From the NCBI RefSeq assembly GCF_003990185.1, contig NZ_RZHF01000005.1, positions 1 through 64,000 on the forward strand: 64,000 nucleotides of DNA, written 5' to 3'. Source of the DNA: Vreelandella nanhaiensis. Its GTDB lineage: Bacteria > Pseudomonadota > Gammaproteobacteria > Pseudomonadales > Halomonadaceae. A program made the position numbers and the translations under genes. Below the pieces are notes generated by a model. That model was not told the DNA's origin and did not search any database. It saw nothing but the letters and a program-made list of their open reading frames with translations. Position 1 is the first letter of the stretch; every line of letters starts with the position of its first letter. Shown here piece by piece: positions 1 to 7,917 of this stretch.

Positions 1-557
1 CCGTTGTCACAACGAATAGAGTGCGGCTTACCACGCCATTCAATGATCTGGTCTAGCGCCCGGATAACTCGTTCAGTAGGCAACGAGATGTCTACTTCGA
101 TACCAAGACCTTCTCGGTTAAAGTCGTCGATCACATTCAGTAGACGGTAGCGACGACCGTCGCTCAGTTGGTCATGCATAAAATCCATAGACCAGCTGTC
201 ATTAATCGTTTCAGGCACCGCTAAAGGTTCAGGCTTCTCGCGGATTAACCGTTTCTTCGGTTTGATCCGAAGATTCAGCTCCAACTCTCGGTAAATCCGG
301 TAGACCCGCTTATGGTTCCAACGAAAGCCTTTCACATTACGTAGGTGCAGGAAGCACAAGCCAAAGCCCCAGTTTCTCTGGTTATGCGTCAGCGTGATCA
401 ACCAGTCGGCGATTTGATCGTTCTCGCCGCGGAGCTTCGCTTGGTATCGATAGCAATTTTCACTGATGCTAAACATCCAGCAGGCTAGGCGGATGCTGAC
501 GTGCTTTTCCATGACGGCTTTCTGCGCCATCTCACGGCGACGAGACGGCTTCACCAC
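1..557 (-). CDS. IS3-family transposase OrfB (partial, runs off the window start)
   Basis: This is the N-terminal and central part of an IS3-family integrase-type transposase; the rest lies outside the window. Reading leftward from the frameshift site it begins [12 protein letters not shown], with an internal ATG at 530. The integrase core is recognisable: the first catalytic Asp lies in [10 protein letters not shown] and the second in SIRCDNG near the window edge; the third acidic residue is not visible. The helix-turn-helix-like N-terminal segment ([19 protein letters not shown]) is typical of the IS407-type branch. It is probably made only as an OrfA-OrfB fusion through a -1 frameshift at the A7 run (558-564). 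Family assignment is firm; subgroup is from memory of the family. Confidence 0.85.
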   Translation of the reverse strand, partial: MVKPSRRREMAQKAVMEKHVSIRLACWMFSISENCYRYQAKLRGENDQIADWLITLTHNQRNWGFGLCFLHLRNVKGFRWNHKRVYRIYRELELNLRIKPKKRLIREKPEPLAVPETINDSWSMDFMHDQLSDGRRYRLLNVIDDFNREGLGIEVDISLPTERVIRALDQIIEWRGKPHSIRCDN

Positions 558-817
558 TTTTTTTCGATGGCTTCCTTGAGGATATCCGCTTTCAATCGTT
601 CCTCGGCATACATCTTCTTGAGCCGTCGGTTTTCATCCTCTAGCTCTTTTAGCCGTGCCATCATGGACGCATCCATACCACCGAATTTAGCTCGCCACTT
701 ATAGAAGGTCGCGCTGCTCATACCGTGCTCACGACATAGCTCCGGAACCGGGGCACCGCCTTCGGCTTGCTTGAGGATTGACAGTATTTGGCTGTCAGAA
801 AAACGTGATTTTTTCAT
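551..817 (-). CDS. IS3-family transposase OrfA
   Basis: Eighty-eight-residue helix-turn-helix protein that recognises the ends of the element. It starts [17 protein letters not shown] and carries the usual HTH ([18 protein letters not shown]) followed by a leucine-zipper-like C-terminus ([20 protein letters not shown]) used for dimerisation. I chose ATG 817 because AGGGAG lies just upstream; an upstream in-frame ATG at 865 has no such site. The gene ends in GAA AAA AAG TGG TGA, so the heptamer A AAA AAG sits directly before the stop. That is a classic -1 slippery site, and slipping there joins the OrfB frame. Intact and probably functional if the rest of the element is present. Confidence 0.88.
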   Translation of the reverse strand: MKKSRFSDSQILSILKQAEGGAPVPELCREHGMSSATFYKWRAKFGGMDASMMARLKELEDENRRLKKMYAEERLKADILKEAIEKKW

Positions 818-888
818 GCAGAATCTCCCTGCGTTTAGCTTACGGAAAATTCTACTTTTGAGCACCCTGGTTTTTCGGGGGGATTACC

Positions 889-1170
889 CCAATTCCTTGT
901 AACATTCGCCATATCCTCATAATCCTTAATGAACGTCTAAAGAGTGATATCCGGCATGTCGTGCTCGGCGCCGTTGTCCTTGGCCTGTTTTCTAGTATCA
1001 CCGGTTGGCGGGAAAATCGCCCCCTGGAGATAGTAAATAATGTTGGCAGAAATTGGGCTTTAAGTTTCCTGACTATAATGTCCTCCTGTTCTTGGTAGGA
1101 GCAGCAGGCTACTCACTGACAATAGGAGCCAGCCCCTATTCCTGCAAGCGTAGCCGTGTCGACGGCTCTC
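889..1170 (+). pseudogene. Decayed fragment of an unidentified membrane protein (candidate)
   Basis: This is the only content of the gap between the IS and the antiporter. One forward frame stays open from the IS edge to a TAG at 1096 and reads like protein: NERLKSDIRHVVLGAVV, then LGLFSSITGWRENRP. Near the stop, a +1 shifted frame continues hydrophobically (NVLLFLVGAAGYSLTIGAS). There is no start codon with a ribosome-binding site, and the open frame begins at the IS boundary. This fits a gene truncated by the insertion and then frameshifted. I do not recognise the family, and chance open reading is possible. Confidence 0.3.
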
Positions 1171-1174
1171 AGAA

Positions 1175-2413
1175 TCAACGCCCCCTACCGTTCTGCGTCT
1201 GCTTACGATGATAAAGCTTGGCAAACGGCGCCGCCGTCACACCGTGAGTAAGAATCGAGGTAAAGACGATCAGGCTGCCGACCACCCAGGCGATATCATG
1301 TCCGGTGCGGCTCGAGATCAGGACGGCATAGAACAGGGCCGACACGCCGATCGGCCCAAACCAGCCCATGACAAATGAAATCCGCTTTTCTCTGACCGGT
1401 GGCAAGAGTGGTCTTAGCAGCAGGATTACCGGCAAACGACGCAGCAACAACACAAGAACGGCCAGCAGCACTCCGCTCCAGCCAAGCGCTACCCACTCGG
1501 ACCAAGGGGCAATCAACCCGAACAGCACGAAAACAGGCAAGGTAAAGAAGAGGTTTACCGCCTCCTGAACATTCTCCTCCTCACTACGTTCCTGGCCGCC
1601 AACCACTTGGTCAAAGGCCAGCCCGGCGACAAATACTGCTAGGATACTATTGGTGCCCAGTAGCTTGCCTACACCAAGCACAAGAATCGTCAGCGCCAAT
1701 GTAATCGCAAGAAAAGAGGGCTGATCGAGATAACTCCTGGCTTCGGCCCACTCCAGCGCACGACCGCTTGCCCAGCCAAGCAGGCCGCCGATAACGATGC
1801 TGCCGCCCACCTCCCATAACCAGGTCTTGACGAACCATTCAGACCAGGCCGTTTCCATAGGCACGGTCAGCAATAAAATGGGTAACAGCACCAGCGGATA
1901 AGCCAAGCCATCGTTGGCGCCGGACTCAGTAGACAGCAGGTGCCTGAATGGGTCGGGCAGATTTTCCTTTGCCACACCCCCAGTCACGATGGACGAGGCA
2001 ATGACAGGGTCCGTGGCGCAGATACTGGCCCCAACCAACATCGCTATCAGCCAGGGTAACCCCAGCGTCCAGTAGGTCAGCAATGCACTGATCAGGAACA
2101 TGGCAGGCATGGCGATCGCCAGCAATACCATCACCGAGCGCCAGTGGGTCAGAGGGAATTTCGAGGGCAGACGCAGAGCAATCCCCATCAGGCTAATTCC
2201 CAGCGTCAAGCGCGCTACCTCTTCAAGTATCGCCTGGGTATTGCCCCACTCTTGAGGATGCAACCACCCCAAGCCATCGGGGCTTAGTAGTACGCCCAGC
2301 AAGAATGCCAGCAAGGGAGGAGAAAGCCAGGAGCGATCAACGGGACGCGACAACAGGCCCAGCAAGACAATTAACCCTCCCACCGCTGCCAGGGCGACGT
2401 TGATATCCTTCAT
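1175..2413 (-). CDS. Cation:proton antiporter, CPA1/NhaP type
   Basis: Inner-membrane antiporter of 412 residues with about 12 hydrophobic segments, expected to exchange external protons for internal Na+ (or K+). Two signatures of the CPA1 family are visible: the ATDPV motif at residues 133-137 (the TDPV of NhaP proteins) and ESGANDG at 163-169, corresponding to the conserved Asn-Asp ion-binding pair. There is no C-terminal regulatory domain; the protein ends in a short basic tail. The start ATG at 2413 is preceded by GGAG. It stands alone, reading toward the IS remnant, and belongs to the accessory block next to tRNA-Ser. A role in salt or pH homeostasis is inferred from the family. Confidence 0.85.
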   Translation of the reverse strand: MKDINVALAAVGGLIVLLGLLSRPVDRSWLSPPLLAFLLGVLLSPDGLGWLHPQEWGNTQAILEEVARLTLGISLMGIALRLPSKFPLTHWRSVMVLLAIAMPAMFLISALLTYWTLGLPWLIAMLVGASICATDPVIASSIVTGGVAKENLPDPFRHLLSTESGANDGLAYPLVLLPILLLTVPMETAWSEWFVKTWLWEVGGSIVIGGLLGWASGRALEWAEARSYLDQPSFLAITLALTILVLGVGKLLGTNSILAVFVAGLAFDQVVGGQERSEEENVQEAVNLFFTLPVFVLFGLIAPWSEWVALGWSGVLLAVLVLLLRRLPVILLLRPLLPPVREKRISFVMGWFGPIGVSALFYAVLISSRTGHDIAWVVGSLIVFTSILTHGVTAAPFAKLYHRKQTQNGRGR

Positions 2414-2961
2414 GCTCCGACTCCATATTGTTGTATTGGCTGTCCTCCGTACACCATAGACAAAAGACTCCTAGCCTGCCTTCCCGTTTTCAAAAGGCAT
2501 GTTAATTACTCAGTGGGCTCTTATAGAGCGCAGTCAGATAAGGCGACCTATACAAGGAAGCGCTAGCGGGCTATTTCCCAAGAGCTAAGTGCCTGCACTG
2601 CTAAGCGGCCGTTATGAGTAGTACCACTATAAAAACGACTAAATAACTATTAATTCGTGCAACTTTGTCCGCTGTCACCTACGTTAGAATTTAGAATTCA
2701 ACTAGAAAATAAAAGACATCAGATTTACTAACGAGATTAAACAGCTGTTCGATAAAATACCGTATCGAGCGTAAACATTGATCTAGTCGACTGGGTAAGC
2801 TGGCCTCGTTATTAGTATTGAATAAGCCATGATAGTAGCCCTAATGGGGCTTCTAACACGGCTACGTTAGATAATAAATTTTCTTTTAAATACAAACATA
2901 GAGAAATGTGAAAACGCGTTAATGCAAAACGGGCTGCTAATCTAGGAATGAGGTGATACTC
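2414..2961. other. AT-rich intergenic region between divergent genes
   Basis: About 550 bases, visibly richer in A and T than the housekeeping part of the window, lie between the divergent antiporter and ZIP-like genes. No credible ORF was found. Small hairpins are visible at 2837-2851 (AGCCC/GGGCT) and just after it (CTAAC...GTTAG, ending about 2872), but neither is followed by a T-run. Promoters for both flanking genes must lie here; I could not single out convincing -35/-10 boxes. Confidence 0.4.
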
Positions 2962-2979
2962 ATGTACAACAAGGCCTAA
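2962..2979 (+). other. Five-codon mini-ORF (MYNKA) with a strong ribosome-binding site
   Basis: ATG 2962 is preceded by GAGGTGA at a good distance and is closed by TAA after five codons, 30 bases before the start of the ZIP-like gene. It is a far better ribosome-binding site than that of the gene itself. It could be a translated leader peptide or the scar of a lost gene; nothing shows which. Confidence 0.35.
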
Positions 2980-3009
2980 ATCTTTAGCTTTGGTATATAA
3001 GGCTTACTT

Positions 3010-3735
3010 ATGTGGTTTCAGATAATTTTTGTAATTGGATTGGCTATCGTCCACCTTACTGCAGGCAATATTCGCTTTCTTCAAGCCTGGCCGCGCAGTG
3101 CCTGGCTCTCATTTGCCGGTGGGATAGCGGTTTCGTATGTGTTCGTGCATGTCTTTCCCGAACTTGAAGAAGCACAGCAAGCCATTGGTGGGCACGGTAC
3201 TGTGGCTTTTTTGGAGCACCACGCTTATTTAATAGCTCTAGTGGGCCTGATCTTATTTTATGGTCTCGAACATTGGGTCTCGCAGAATAAAGCGCAAACT
3301 AGCCCACCTAATACAGAAGCCCATGCCTTGCCGGGCAAACGTATGTTCTGGCTACACATTGGAACATTTGCGCTTTATAACGCTCTAGTTGGCTATCTTT
3401 TGGTCTATCGAGAGTCATCATTACATGAATTGGCCTTATATGCTCTGGCCATGGCCTTCCACTTTCTCGTCAATGATTACGGGTTAGTGGCCCGTCATCG
3501 CGAGTATTATCTGCGTAAGGGACGTTGGGTGTTGGCGGTAGCGGTCATCATTGGCTGGTGTGCTGGGCAGTGGATTGAAGTAGAAGAGGCTGCGACGAGC
3601 ATGCTATTCGCCTTCTTGGCAGGAGGAGTCGTACTTAACGTTCTTAAGGAGGAATTACCTGAGGAGCGACAGAGTCGACTATGGCCTTTTGTTCTAGGCG
3701 CGGTCCTTTACTCTTTACTCTTACTGGTAATTTAA
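3010..3735 (+). CDS. ZIP-like polytopic membrane protein
   Basis: A 241-residue membrane protein with about seven or eight hydrophobic helices and almost no soluble domain. The organisation recalls the ZIP metal-transporter family: an early helix carries VSYVFVHVFPELEE (His, Pro and acidic residues), a central helix carries AMAFHFLVND, and a late helix carries AFLAGGVVLNVLKEELPEE, close to the AGG...ELLPE segment of ZIP proteins. The classic HxxPHE pair is not complete, so metal transport is an inference. The ribosome-binding site is weak (AAGG). Base composition is lower in GC than the core genes, and the gene sits in the accessory block beside tRNA-Ser. Confidence 0.6.
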   Translation: MWFQIIFVIGLAIVHLTAGNIRFLQAWPRSAWLSFAGGIAVSYVFVHVFPELEEAQQAIGGHGTVAFLEHHAYLIALVGLILFYGLEHWVSQNKAQTSPPNTEAHALPGKRMFWLHIGTFALYNALVGYLLVYRESSLHELALYALAMAFHFLVNDYGLVARHREYYLRKGRWVLAVAVIIGWCAGQWIEVEEAATSMLFAFLAGGVVLNVLKEELPEERQSRLWPFVLGAVLYSLLLLVI

Positions 3736-3765
3736 GTAGAGATTTAGCCCGCAAGGAGGTACTGC

Positions 3766-3810
3766 ATGGTAAACCAAGGTGAGGCTGAGAAGCTGGCGCT
3801 ATCGCACTAA
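3766..3810 (+). pseudogene. Truncated ORF start with a perfect Shine-Dalgarno (14 codons)
   Basis: AAGGAGGT at 3753-3760 sits five bases before ATG 3766, which opens only 14 codons (MVNQGEAEKLALSH) before TAA at 3808. Such an optimal site in front of so short a frame suggests the 5' end of a former downstream gene of the ZIP-like operon, cut off at a recombination junction near 3811. A genuine small peptide cannot be excluded. Confidence 0.35.
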
Positions 3811-3860
3811 ACAATTCTGTCTTAACGGCACCTGGTTGGTAGGCTGTAGGATGGGAAAAT

Positions 3861-3892
3861 AAAAAAAACCAGCCATAAGGGCTGGTTTTTTA
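3861..3892 (-). terminator. Rho-independent terminator of tRNA-Ser
   Basis: On the minus strand the stem CCAGCC/GGCTGG with a 5-base loop, flanked by A/T pairs, is followed by a run of eight T (AAAAAAAA at 3861-3868 on the plus strand). It lies eight bases beyond the CCA end of tRNA-Ser. Confidence 0.85.
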
Positions 3893-3899
3893 AATTCTG

Positions 3900-3987
3900 T
3901 GGCGGAGAGGGAGGGATTCGAACCCTCGAAGCCTTTCGACTTACACACTTTCCAGGCGTGCTCCTTCGACCACTCGGACACCTCTCC
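3900..3987 (-). tRNA. tRNA-Ser (anticodon GGA)
   Basis: An 88-base serine tRNA read on the minus strand. The acceptor stem is GGAGAGG/CCTCTCC with discriminator G and an encoded CCA at 3902-3900. The anticodon loop reads CTGGAAA, giving GGA (UCC/UCU codons). A long variable arm, as expected for tRNA-Ser, and a GGTTCGAATCC T-arm are present. It has its own promoter and terminator. Its 3' end faces the accessory block to the left. Confidence 0.95.
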
Positions 3988-4038
3988 ACATTTTGGTTCA
4001 ATCACATAGGCTGTGCCTTTCGCGACAGAACGGCGCAT

Positions 4039-4067
4039 ATACTAGGGTTTAAGCGGCCAAATAGCAA
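4039..4067 (-). promoter_or_regulatory. Sigma-70 promoter of tRNA-Ser
   Basis: On the minus strand, TTGCTA (4067-4062), a 17-base spacer and TAGTAT (4044-4039) place transcription start near 4032, about 45 bases before the tRNA. Confidence 0.65.
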
Positions 4068-4097
4068 GCCTTTTTCAGAATCAGTGGCTTGCTGATG

Positions 4098-4598
4098 CTA
4101 ATCGCTGCCTGGCAGTACGGCATAACTGCCGTGAGCTTCCAGGCAAAGCGCATCACCACAGTAGAGCTGCTGGGTTAGCGCAATGCGGCCTTTGCCGCGT
4201 TCGGCAAGTTTTTGGGTGAGTTGTTCAATGCCATCAGGCTCTTCTGGCGTGCATATCAGGCGGTAGTCGCCAGTTACTGGGGCCAGGAAGCGCTGAGTGG
4301 CTTGGGCCACTACCACATCACGCGCCATGCCCTGCCCGCGCAGCCAGAGCGTTACCCAGCACCAGCCTTGTAGCGTGGTTTGCGCACTTAGCGCGCCACC
4401 AAAGCCGGTGCCTTTGTCATTCAAGTTAGGCATCAAGGCTAGCTGCCAGGTGAGCGACTGGTTATGCAGCGACATGCTTTCAATTCCCAGTGAGCCCACC
4501 ATGGGAATTGCTTCGCCTAGCCACTTTTGAAAGGCGACCAAATCTTCCTGGCCTTCAGGGAGTGGCAAACGTGGATGCGGCACACCGGGCTGTCGCAT
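4098..4598 (-). CDS. YiiD C-terminal-type hotdog thioesterase
   Basis: A 166-residue soluble protein resembling the thioesterase domain found at the C-terminus of E. coli YiiD. Family features visible are the GFGGALSAQTTLQGWCWVTL segment (the hotdog helix and preceding loop) and an alternating beta pattern after it. The substrate is unknown; acyl-CoA or acyl-ACP hydrolysis is inferred from the fold. The ATG at 4598 has a GGGGGC tract upstream. It begins only 13 bases after the nitroreductase stop and is the last gene of a leftward cluster that includes queF and an ABC transporter. Confidence 0.7.
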   Translation of the reverse strand: MRQPGVPHPRLPLPEGQEDLVAFQKWLGEAIPMVGSLGIESMSLHNQSLTWQLALMPNLNDKGTGFGGALSAQTTLQGWCWVTLWLRGQGMARDVVVAQATQRFLAPVTGDYRLICTPEEPDGIEQLTQKLAERGKGRIALTQQLYCGDALCLEAHGSYAVLPGSD

Positions 4599-4611
4599 GA
4601 CTATTGCCCCC

Positions 4612-5172
4612 TTACGTCCAACGTTCTACAAAATCGGCCACGTTGTGCTGGGGCAGCGGCTTATGGCGTCCGCCCAGGTTACCCAGATAGATAAAGGCGA
4701 CCACTTCATCGTCTTCATCCAGGGAAAGCCCTTTGCGCACAACGGGGTCAAAGGCGTACTTACCGCTACGCCACATGGCACCTAACTCCTGCGCGTGGGC
4801 CGCCAGCAAAATGCCGTGGGCGGCGCAGCCTGCGGAAATTACCTGCTCCATCTTGGGAACTTTGGGAAGATCCGGCGTTACCTTGGCGATCACGGCGATA
4901 ATCATCGGTGCGCGCAGCGGCTTTTTACGCGCTGAATTCAACGTGTCGTCGTCGGCACTGGGGTCTTCCTGGAACTCAGCTTCGGCAAACAGCTCACCCA
5001 AGCGCGTACGCCCTTCCCCGGTGAACTCAATAAACCGCCAGGGGCGCAGCTCTTTGTGGTCTGGGGCCCGCAGGGCCGCCTGGTAAATGGCGTCCATCTG
5101 CTCGGCAGTGGGTGCAGGATCAGTGAGCTTGCCCATTGAGCTGCGTTCATGAAGAAGCGTGAGTGCATCCAT
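4612..5172 (-). CDS. Nitroreductase family protein, YdjA-like
   Basis: A 186-residue FMN-dependent oxidoreductase of the compact YdjA type. The N-terminus (MDALTLLHERSSMGKLTDP) and the motif ALRAPDHKELRPWRF align with YdjA, where this region contacts FMN phosphate. YdjA proteins are dimers that reduce nitro or quinone compounds with NAD(P)H; the physiological substrate is unclear. I chose ATG 5172 rather than 5187 because it matches the family N-terminus. It sits 48 bases after queF and 13 bases before the thioesterase gene, in the same orientation, so co-transcription is likely. Confidence 0.82.
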   Translation of the reverse strand: MDALTLLHERSSMGKLTDPAPTAEQMDAIYQAALRAPDHKELRPWRFIEFTGEGRTRLGELFAEAEFQEDPSADDDTLNSARKKPLRAPMIIAVIAKVTPDLPKVPKMEQVISAGCAAHGILLAAHAQELGAMWRSGKYAFDPVVRKGLSLDEDDEVVAFIYLGNLGGRHKPLPQHNVADFVERWT

Positions 5173-5220
5173 TTGGGTTCCATCCAATCAATCAGTTAGG
5201 CACTACTGTAGCGCAGTCGC

Positions 5221-6054
5221 TTACTGCCTTGCCAGACGCAGCGGGCTTGGCGGCGTAAAGCCTGGCGTAGCGCGCCAGGGGCTGATGTCCAGCCCGCCCC
5301 GGCGCACGTAGCGTGCGAGCACCAAAAGCTCGCTGGGTTGGGCGTGCTGCATCAGGTCAGTGAAGATATGCTCAACGCAGTGCTCATGAAAATCCTGGTG
5401 CTGGCGATAGCCGATCAGGTAGCGCAGCAGGCCTTCGCGATCAAGCTTCGGGCCTTTATAGCGAATCATTACGCTGCCCCAGTCGGGCTGGCCGGTGACC
5501 GGGCAATTGGATTTGAGCAGATGCGAGTGCAGGGTTTCTTCGACCACCTCGTCGCTTACCGCTAGATGGGCGGCACTGGGTGTGTAATCGCTTACTTCGA
5601 TATCCAGGTCGTCCAGGCAATCACCGGGTAGCGGCTGAGGGGTAAGCTCGGTGTCTTCTACACCTAACAGCTCAACGCTGACCGGGGCACCGGCAGCCGC
5701 GCTCAAGTCACGCTTCAATGTTTCAATCACTTCCTCGCGGCTTTCCATACGTGTCTGGTTAAAGCTATTGAGGTAGAGCTTCCAGGATTTGGACTCGATC
5801 AGGCTGGGTGACTCAGCGGGCAGGCGAAAACGGGCCACGGCCACGATGGGCTTGCCACGGGCGTTAAGCCAGGAAACCTCAAAGGCGTGCCATTCATCCT
5901 CACCCACGAAAGGCAGCTTGCCCTCTTCAATCCCCAGCGGCGCCCGATTGGCGGCGCGGGGGATGGGGAACAAAAGCCCCGCATCGTACTGCTCGGGATA
6001 GGCGGAATCGCGCCCCAGGGGCGCGTGCTCTAAGGTATCGGGGCGATGTGCCAT
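5221..6054 (-). CDS. queF: NADPH-dependent 7-cyano-7-deazaguanine reductase
   Basis: Reduces preQ0 to preQ1 in queuosine synthesis for tRNA wobble modification. At 277 residues it is the long two-half QueF of gammaproteobacteria, with tandem T-fold domains. The N-terminal half has the QueF motif ESKSWKLYLNSFNQTRM; the C-terminal half carries the catalytic Cys in KSNCPVTGQPDWG, which forms the thioimide with substrate, and FHEHCVEHIF with the substrate-binding Glu. It follows the ABC permease gene by about 48 bases and reads with it. No preQ1 riboswitch was recognised upstream. Confidence 0.95.
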   Translation of the reverse strand: MAHRPDTLEHAPLGRDSAYPEQYDAGLLFPIPRAANRAPLGIEEGKLPFVGEDEWHAFEVSWLNARGKPIVAVARFRLPAESPSLIESKSWKLYLNSFNQTRMESREEVIETLKRDLSAAAGAPVSVELLGVEDTELTPQPLPGDCLDDLDIEVSDYTPSAAHLAVSDEVVEETLHSHLLKSNCPVTGQPDWGSVMIRYKGPKLDREGLLRYLIGYRQHQDFHEHCVEHIFTDLMQHAQPSELLVLARYVRRGGLDISPWRATPGFTPPSPLRLARQ

Positions 6055-6102
6055 AAGGCGGTGCTCTCTTTATAAACGGTATCTTGATAAATGGTAATAC
6101 GG

Positions 6103-6876
6103 TTAACTGCGAATGCCTTTGCCACGCTCCAGCATGGTAAGCGCAACGAAAAATAGCACAATGATAAACGCAAAGATGGCCGTCAGCGCCCAACCTACTG
6201 GAATATCCGATACGCCCAGGAACCCGTAACGGAAGACGTTAACCATGTATAGGATGGGGTTGAGCATCGATACGCCCTGCCAGAAATTGGGCAGCATGGA
6301 GATGGAGTAGAACACGCCTCCCAGGTAGGTCAGCGGGGTCAGAATAAACGTCGGCACGATGGAAATATCGTCGAACTTGTTGGCCATCAGTGCATTGATA
6401 AAGCCCCCAAGGGAGAACAGTGCCGAGGTTAATACCACTACCAGCACGGTCAACAAGGGGTGCTCAACGGTTAATCGCGTGAAGAACAGCGATACAATCG
6501 TGACGATCAGTCCCACGCCCAAACCACGCGCCATGCCGCCTAGAATAAACCCGGATAGAATTACCCAGTTCGGCATGGGCGATACCATCAGCTCTTCCAC
6601 CGAGCGCTGAAACTTGTTAGAGAAAAAGCTTGAGGCCACGTTGGAGTAGCTGTTAGTTATCACCGACATCATGATCAGGCCGGGGACGATAAAGTCCATG
6701 TAGGAGAAACCGTCCATATCCCCAATGCGCGAGCCGATAAGGTTACCAAAGATGATGAAGTACATCGCCATGGTGATAGACGGCGGCAGCAGCGTTTGCG
6801 GCCAGATGCGCGTAAAGCGCTTGATCTCTTTAAGCACCAGCGTCCATAGTGCAACGAGTGTTTGCGTCGCATTCAT
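6103..6876 (-). CDS. ABC-2 type transporter permease, YadH family
   Basis: Membrane subunit of an ABC exporter, 257 residues with about six transmembrane helices and the ABC-2 core (MSPMPNWVILSGFILGG, then a GG-rich helix). Very similar in organisation to E. coli YadH. Its ATG overlaps the stop of the ATPase gene by four bases (ATGA), so the two are translationally coupled and form one transporter. The cargo is not known for YadGH-type pumps, and nothing in the sequence shows it. Confidence 0.88.
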   Translation of the reverse strand: MNATQTLVALWTLVLKEIKRFTRIWPQTLLPPSITMAMYFIIFGNLIGSRIGDMDGFSYMDFIVPGLIMMSVITNSYSNVASSFFSNKFQRSVEELMVSPMPNWVILSGFILGGMARGLGVGLIVTIVSLFFTRLTVEHPLLTVLVVVLTSALFSLGGFINALMANKFDDISIVPTFILTPLTYLGGVFYSISMLPNFWQGVSMLNPILYMVNVFRYGFLGVSDIPVGWALTAIFAFIIVLFFVALTMLERGKGIRS

Positions 6877-7841
6877 GCCTGCGCCTCCTTATTCAGTTCG
6901 GCGCGCTTATCTATAGCGTTGTTGCCTGCCTCTACCATTGATACGAACATCTCTTCCAGCCGGTTGGCGCGGTTGCGCATGGAAACCACCTGCATCCCCT
7001 GCTCGCTTAATACACTGAACACATCGTTCAACTGCTGGCCGCGATGAATCACCAGCGCCAGCTGCGAAGGCTCAACCTGGGTAATTTCAAACCCTTCGAT
7101 GACGGGTGGTTGGCTAACCGGCTCCGCCAGGTCGAGCAGAAAGGTTTCTGTATCAAGCTCGGCGAGCAGTTCACGTACGCTGGTGTTCCGAACAATTTCG
7201 CCATGATTGATGATGGCGATATTGCGGCACAGGCTTTCCGCTTCTTCCAGATAGTGGGTAGTCAGAATGATCGTGGTGCCTTCATCCTGATTGATGCGGC
7301 GCATGTATTCCCACATGCTGCGGCGCAGTTCAATATCCACACCTGCCGTGGGCTCATCCAGAATTAACAGCTTGGGGCGATGCATCAGCGCCCGGGCAAT
7401 CATCAGGCGGCGTTTCATCCCGCCGGAAAGCATGCGCGCGTTGCCATTGCGCTTGTCCCACAGGCCAAGGTCGCGCAGTAGCTGCTCAGCACGTGGCAGC
7501 GCTTCGCGGCGGGTCATGCCGTAGTAGCCCGCCTGCGCCAGCACGATATCGAGCACCTTCTCGAACTGGTTAAAGTTGAATTCTTGGGGCACCACGCCCA
7601 ACTGATACTTGGCCTTGGCGAAGTCTTTATCGATGTCGATACCAAAAATTGACACCTTGCCTTCCGACTTCTGCACCAGTGAACACACAACACCCAAGGT
7701 GGTAGATTTACCCGCACCGTTAGGGCCCAGCAACGCAAAAAAATCGCCCTGCTGGACGTCAAGATCGATACCTTTTAACGCTTGAAAGCCGTTGCCATAC
7801 ACCTTGGTAAGGCCACGGATAGACAATGCCGGTTCGGCCAT
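6873..7841 (-). CDS. ABC transporter ATP-binding protein, YadG family
   Basis: ATPase subunit of the ABC-2 exporter, 322 residues. Walker A is GPNGAGKSTT (about residues 39-48), the signature is LSGGMKRRL, Walker B is LLILDEPTAGVD, and the switch His is in ILTTHYLEEAE. The C-terminal 90 residues form the extra domain seen in YadG. First gene of the leftward cluster yadG-yadH-queF-nitroreductase-thioesterase. Confidence 0.9.
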   Translation of the reverse strand: MAEPALSIRGLTKVYGNGFQALKGIDLDVQQGDFFALLGPNGAGKSTTLGVVCSLVQKSEGKVSIFGIDIDKDFAKAKYQLGVVPQEFNFNQFEKVLDIVLAQAGYYGMTRREALPRAEQLLRDLGLWDKRNGNARMLSGGMKRRLMIARALMHRPKLLILDEPTAGVDIELRRSMWEYMRRINQDEGTTIILTTHYLEEAESLCRNIAIINHGEIVRNTSVRELLAELDTETFLLDLAEPVSQPPVIEGFEITQVEPSQLALVIHRGQQLNDVFSVLSEQGMQVVSMRNRANRLEEMFVSMVEAGNNAIDKRAELNKEAQA

Positions 7842-7917
7842 AAAGATGTCCTGTCAGCAAAATAGGGGCACAAAAAATGCGTGAGAAGCAATGATATCGG
7901 GGCGTTTACGTAATTTT

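Larger units (their letters stand above)
1..886 (-). mobile_element. IS3-family insertion sequence, right part only
   Basis: The element contains orfA and the 5' part of orfB. Its orfA-proximal end is placed near 880-890, where a C/G-rich tract (minus strand TCCCCCCGAAAAACCAGGG) precedes orfA, as in many IS3-family left ends. The exact terminal base and the other inverted repeat cannot be fixed because the left end of the element lies outside the window. Confidence 0.6.

Noticed and set aside
3799..4038. Minus-strand frame spanning tRNA-Ser
   Set aside because: It translates the tRNA itself and its flanks; the tRNA structure is unambiguous.
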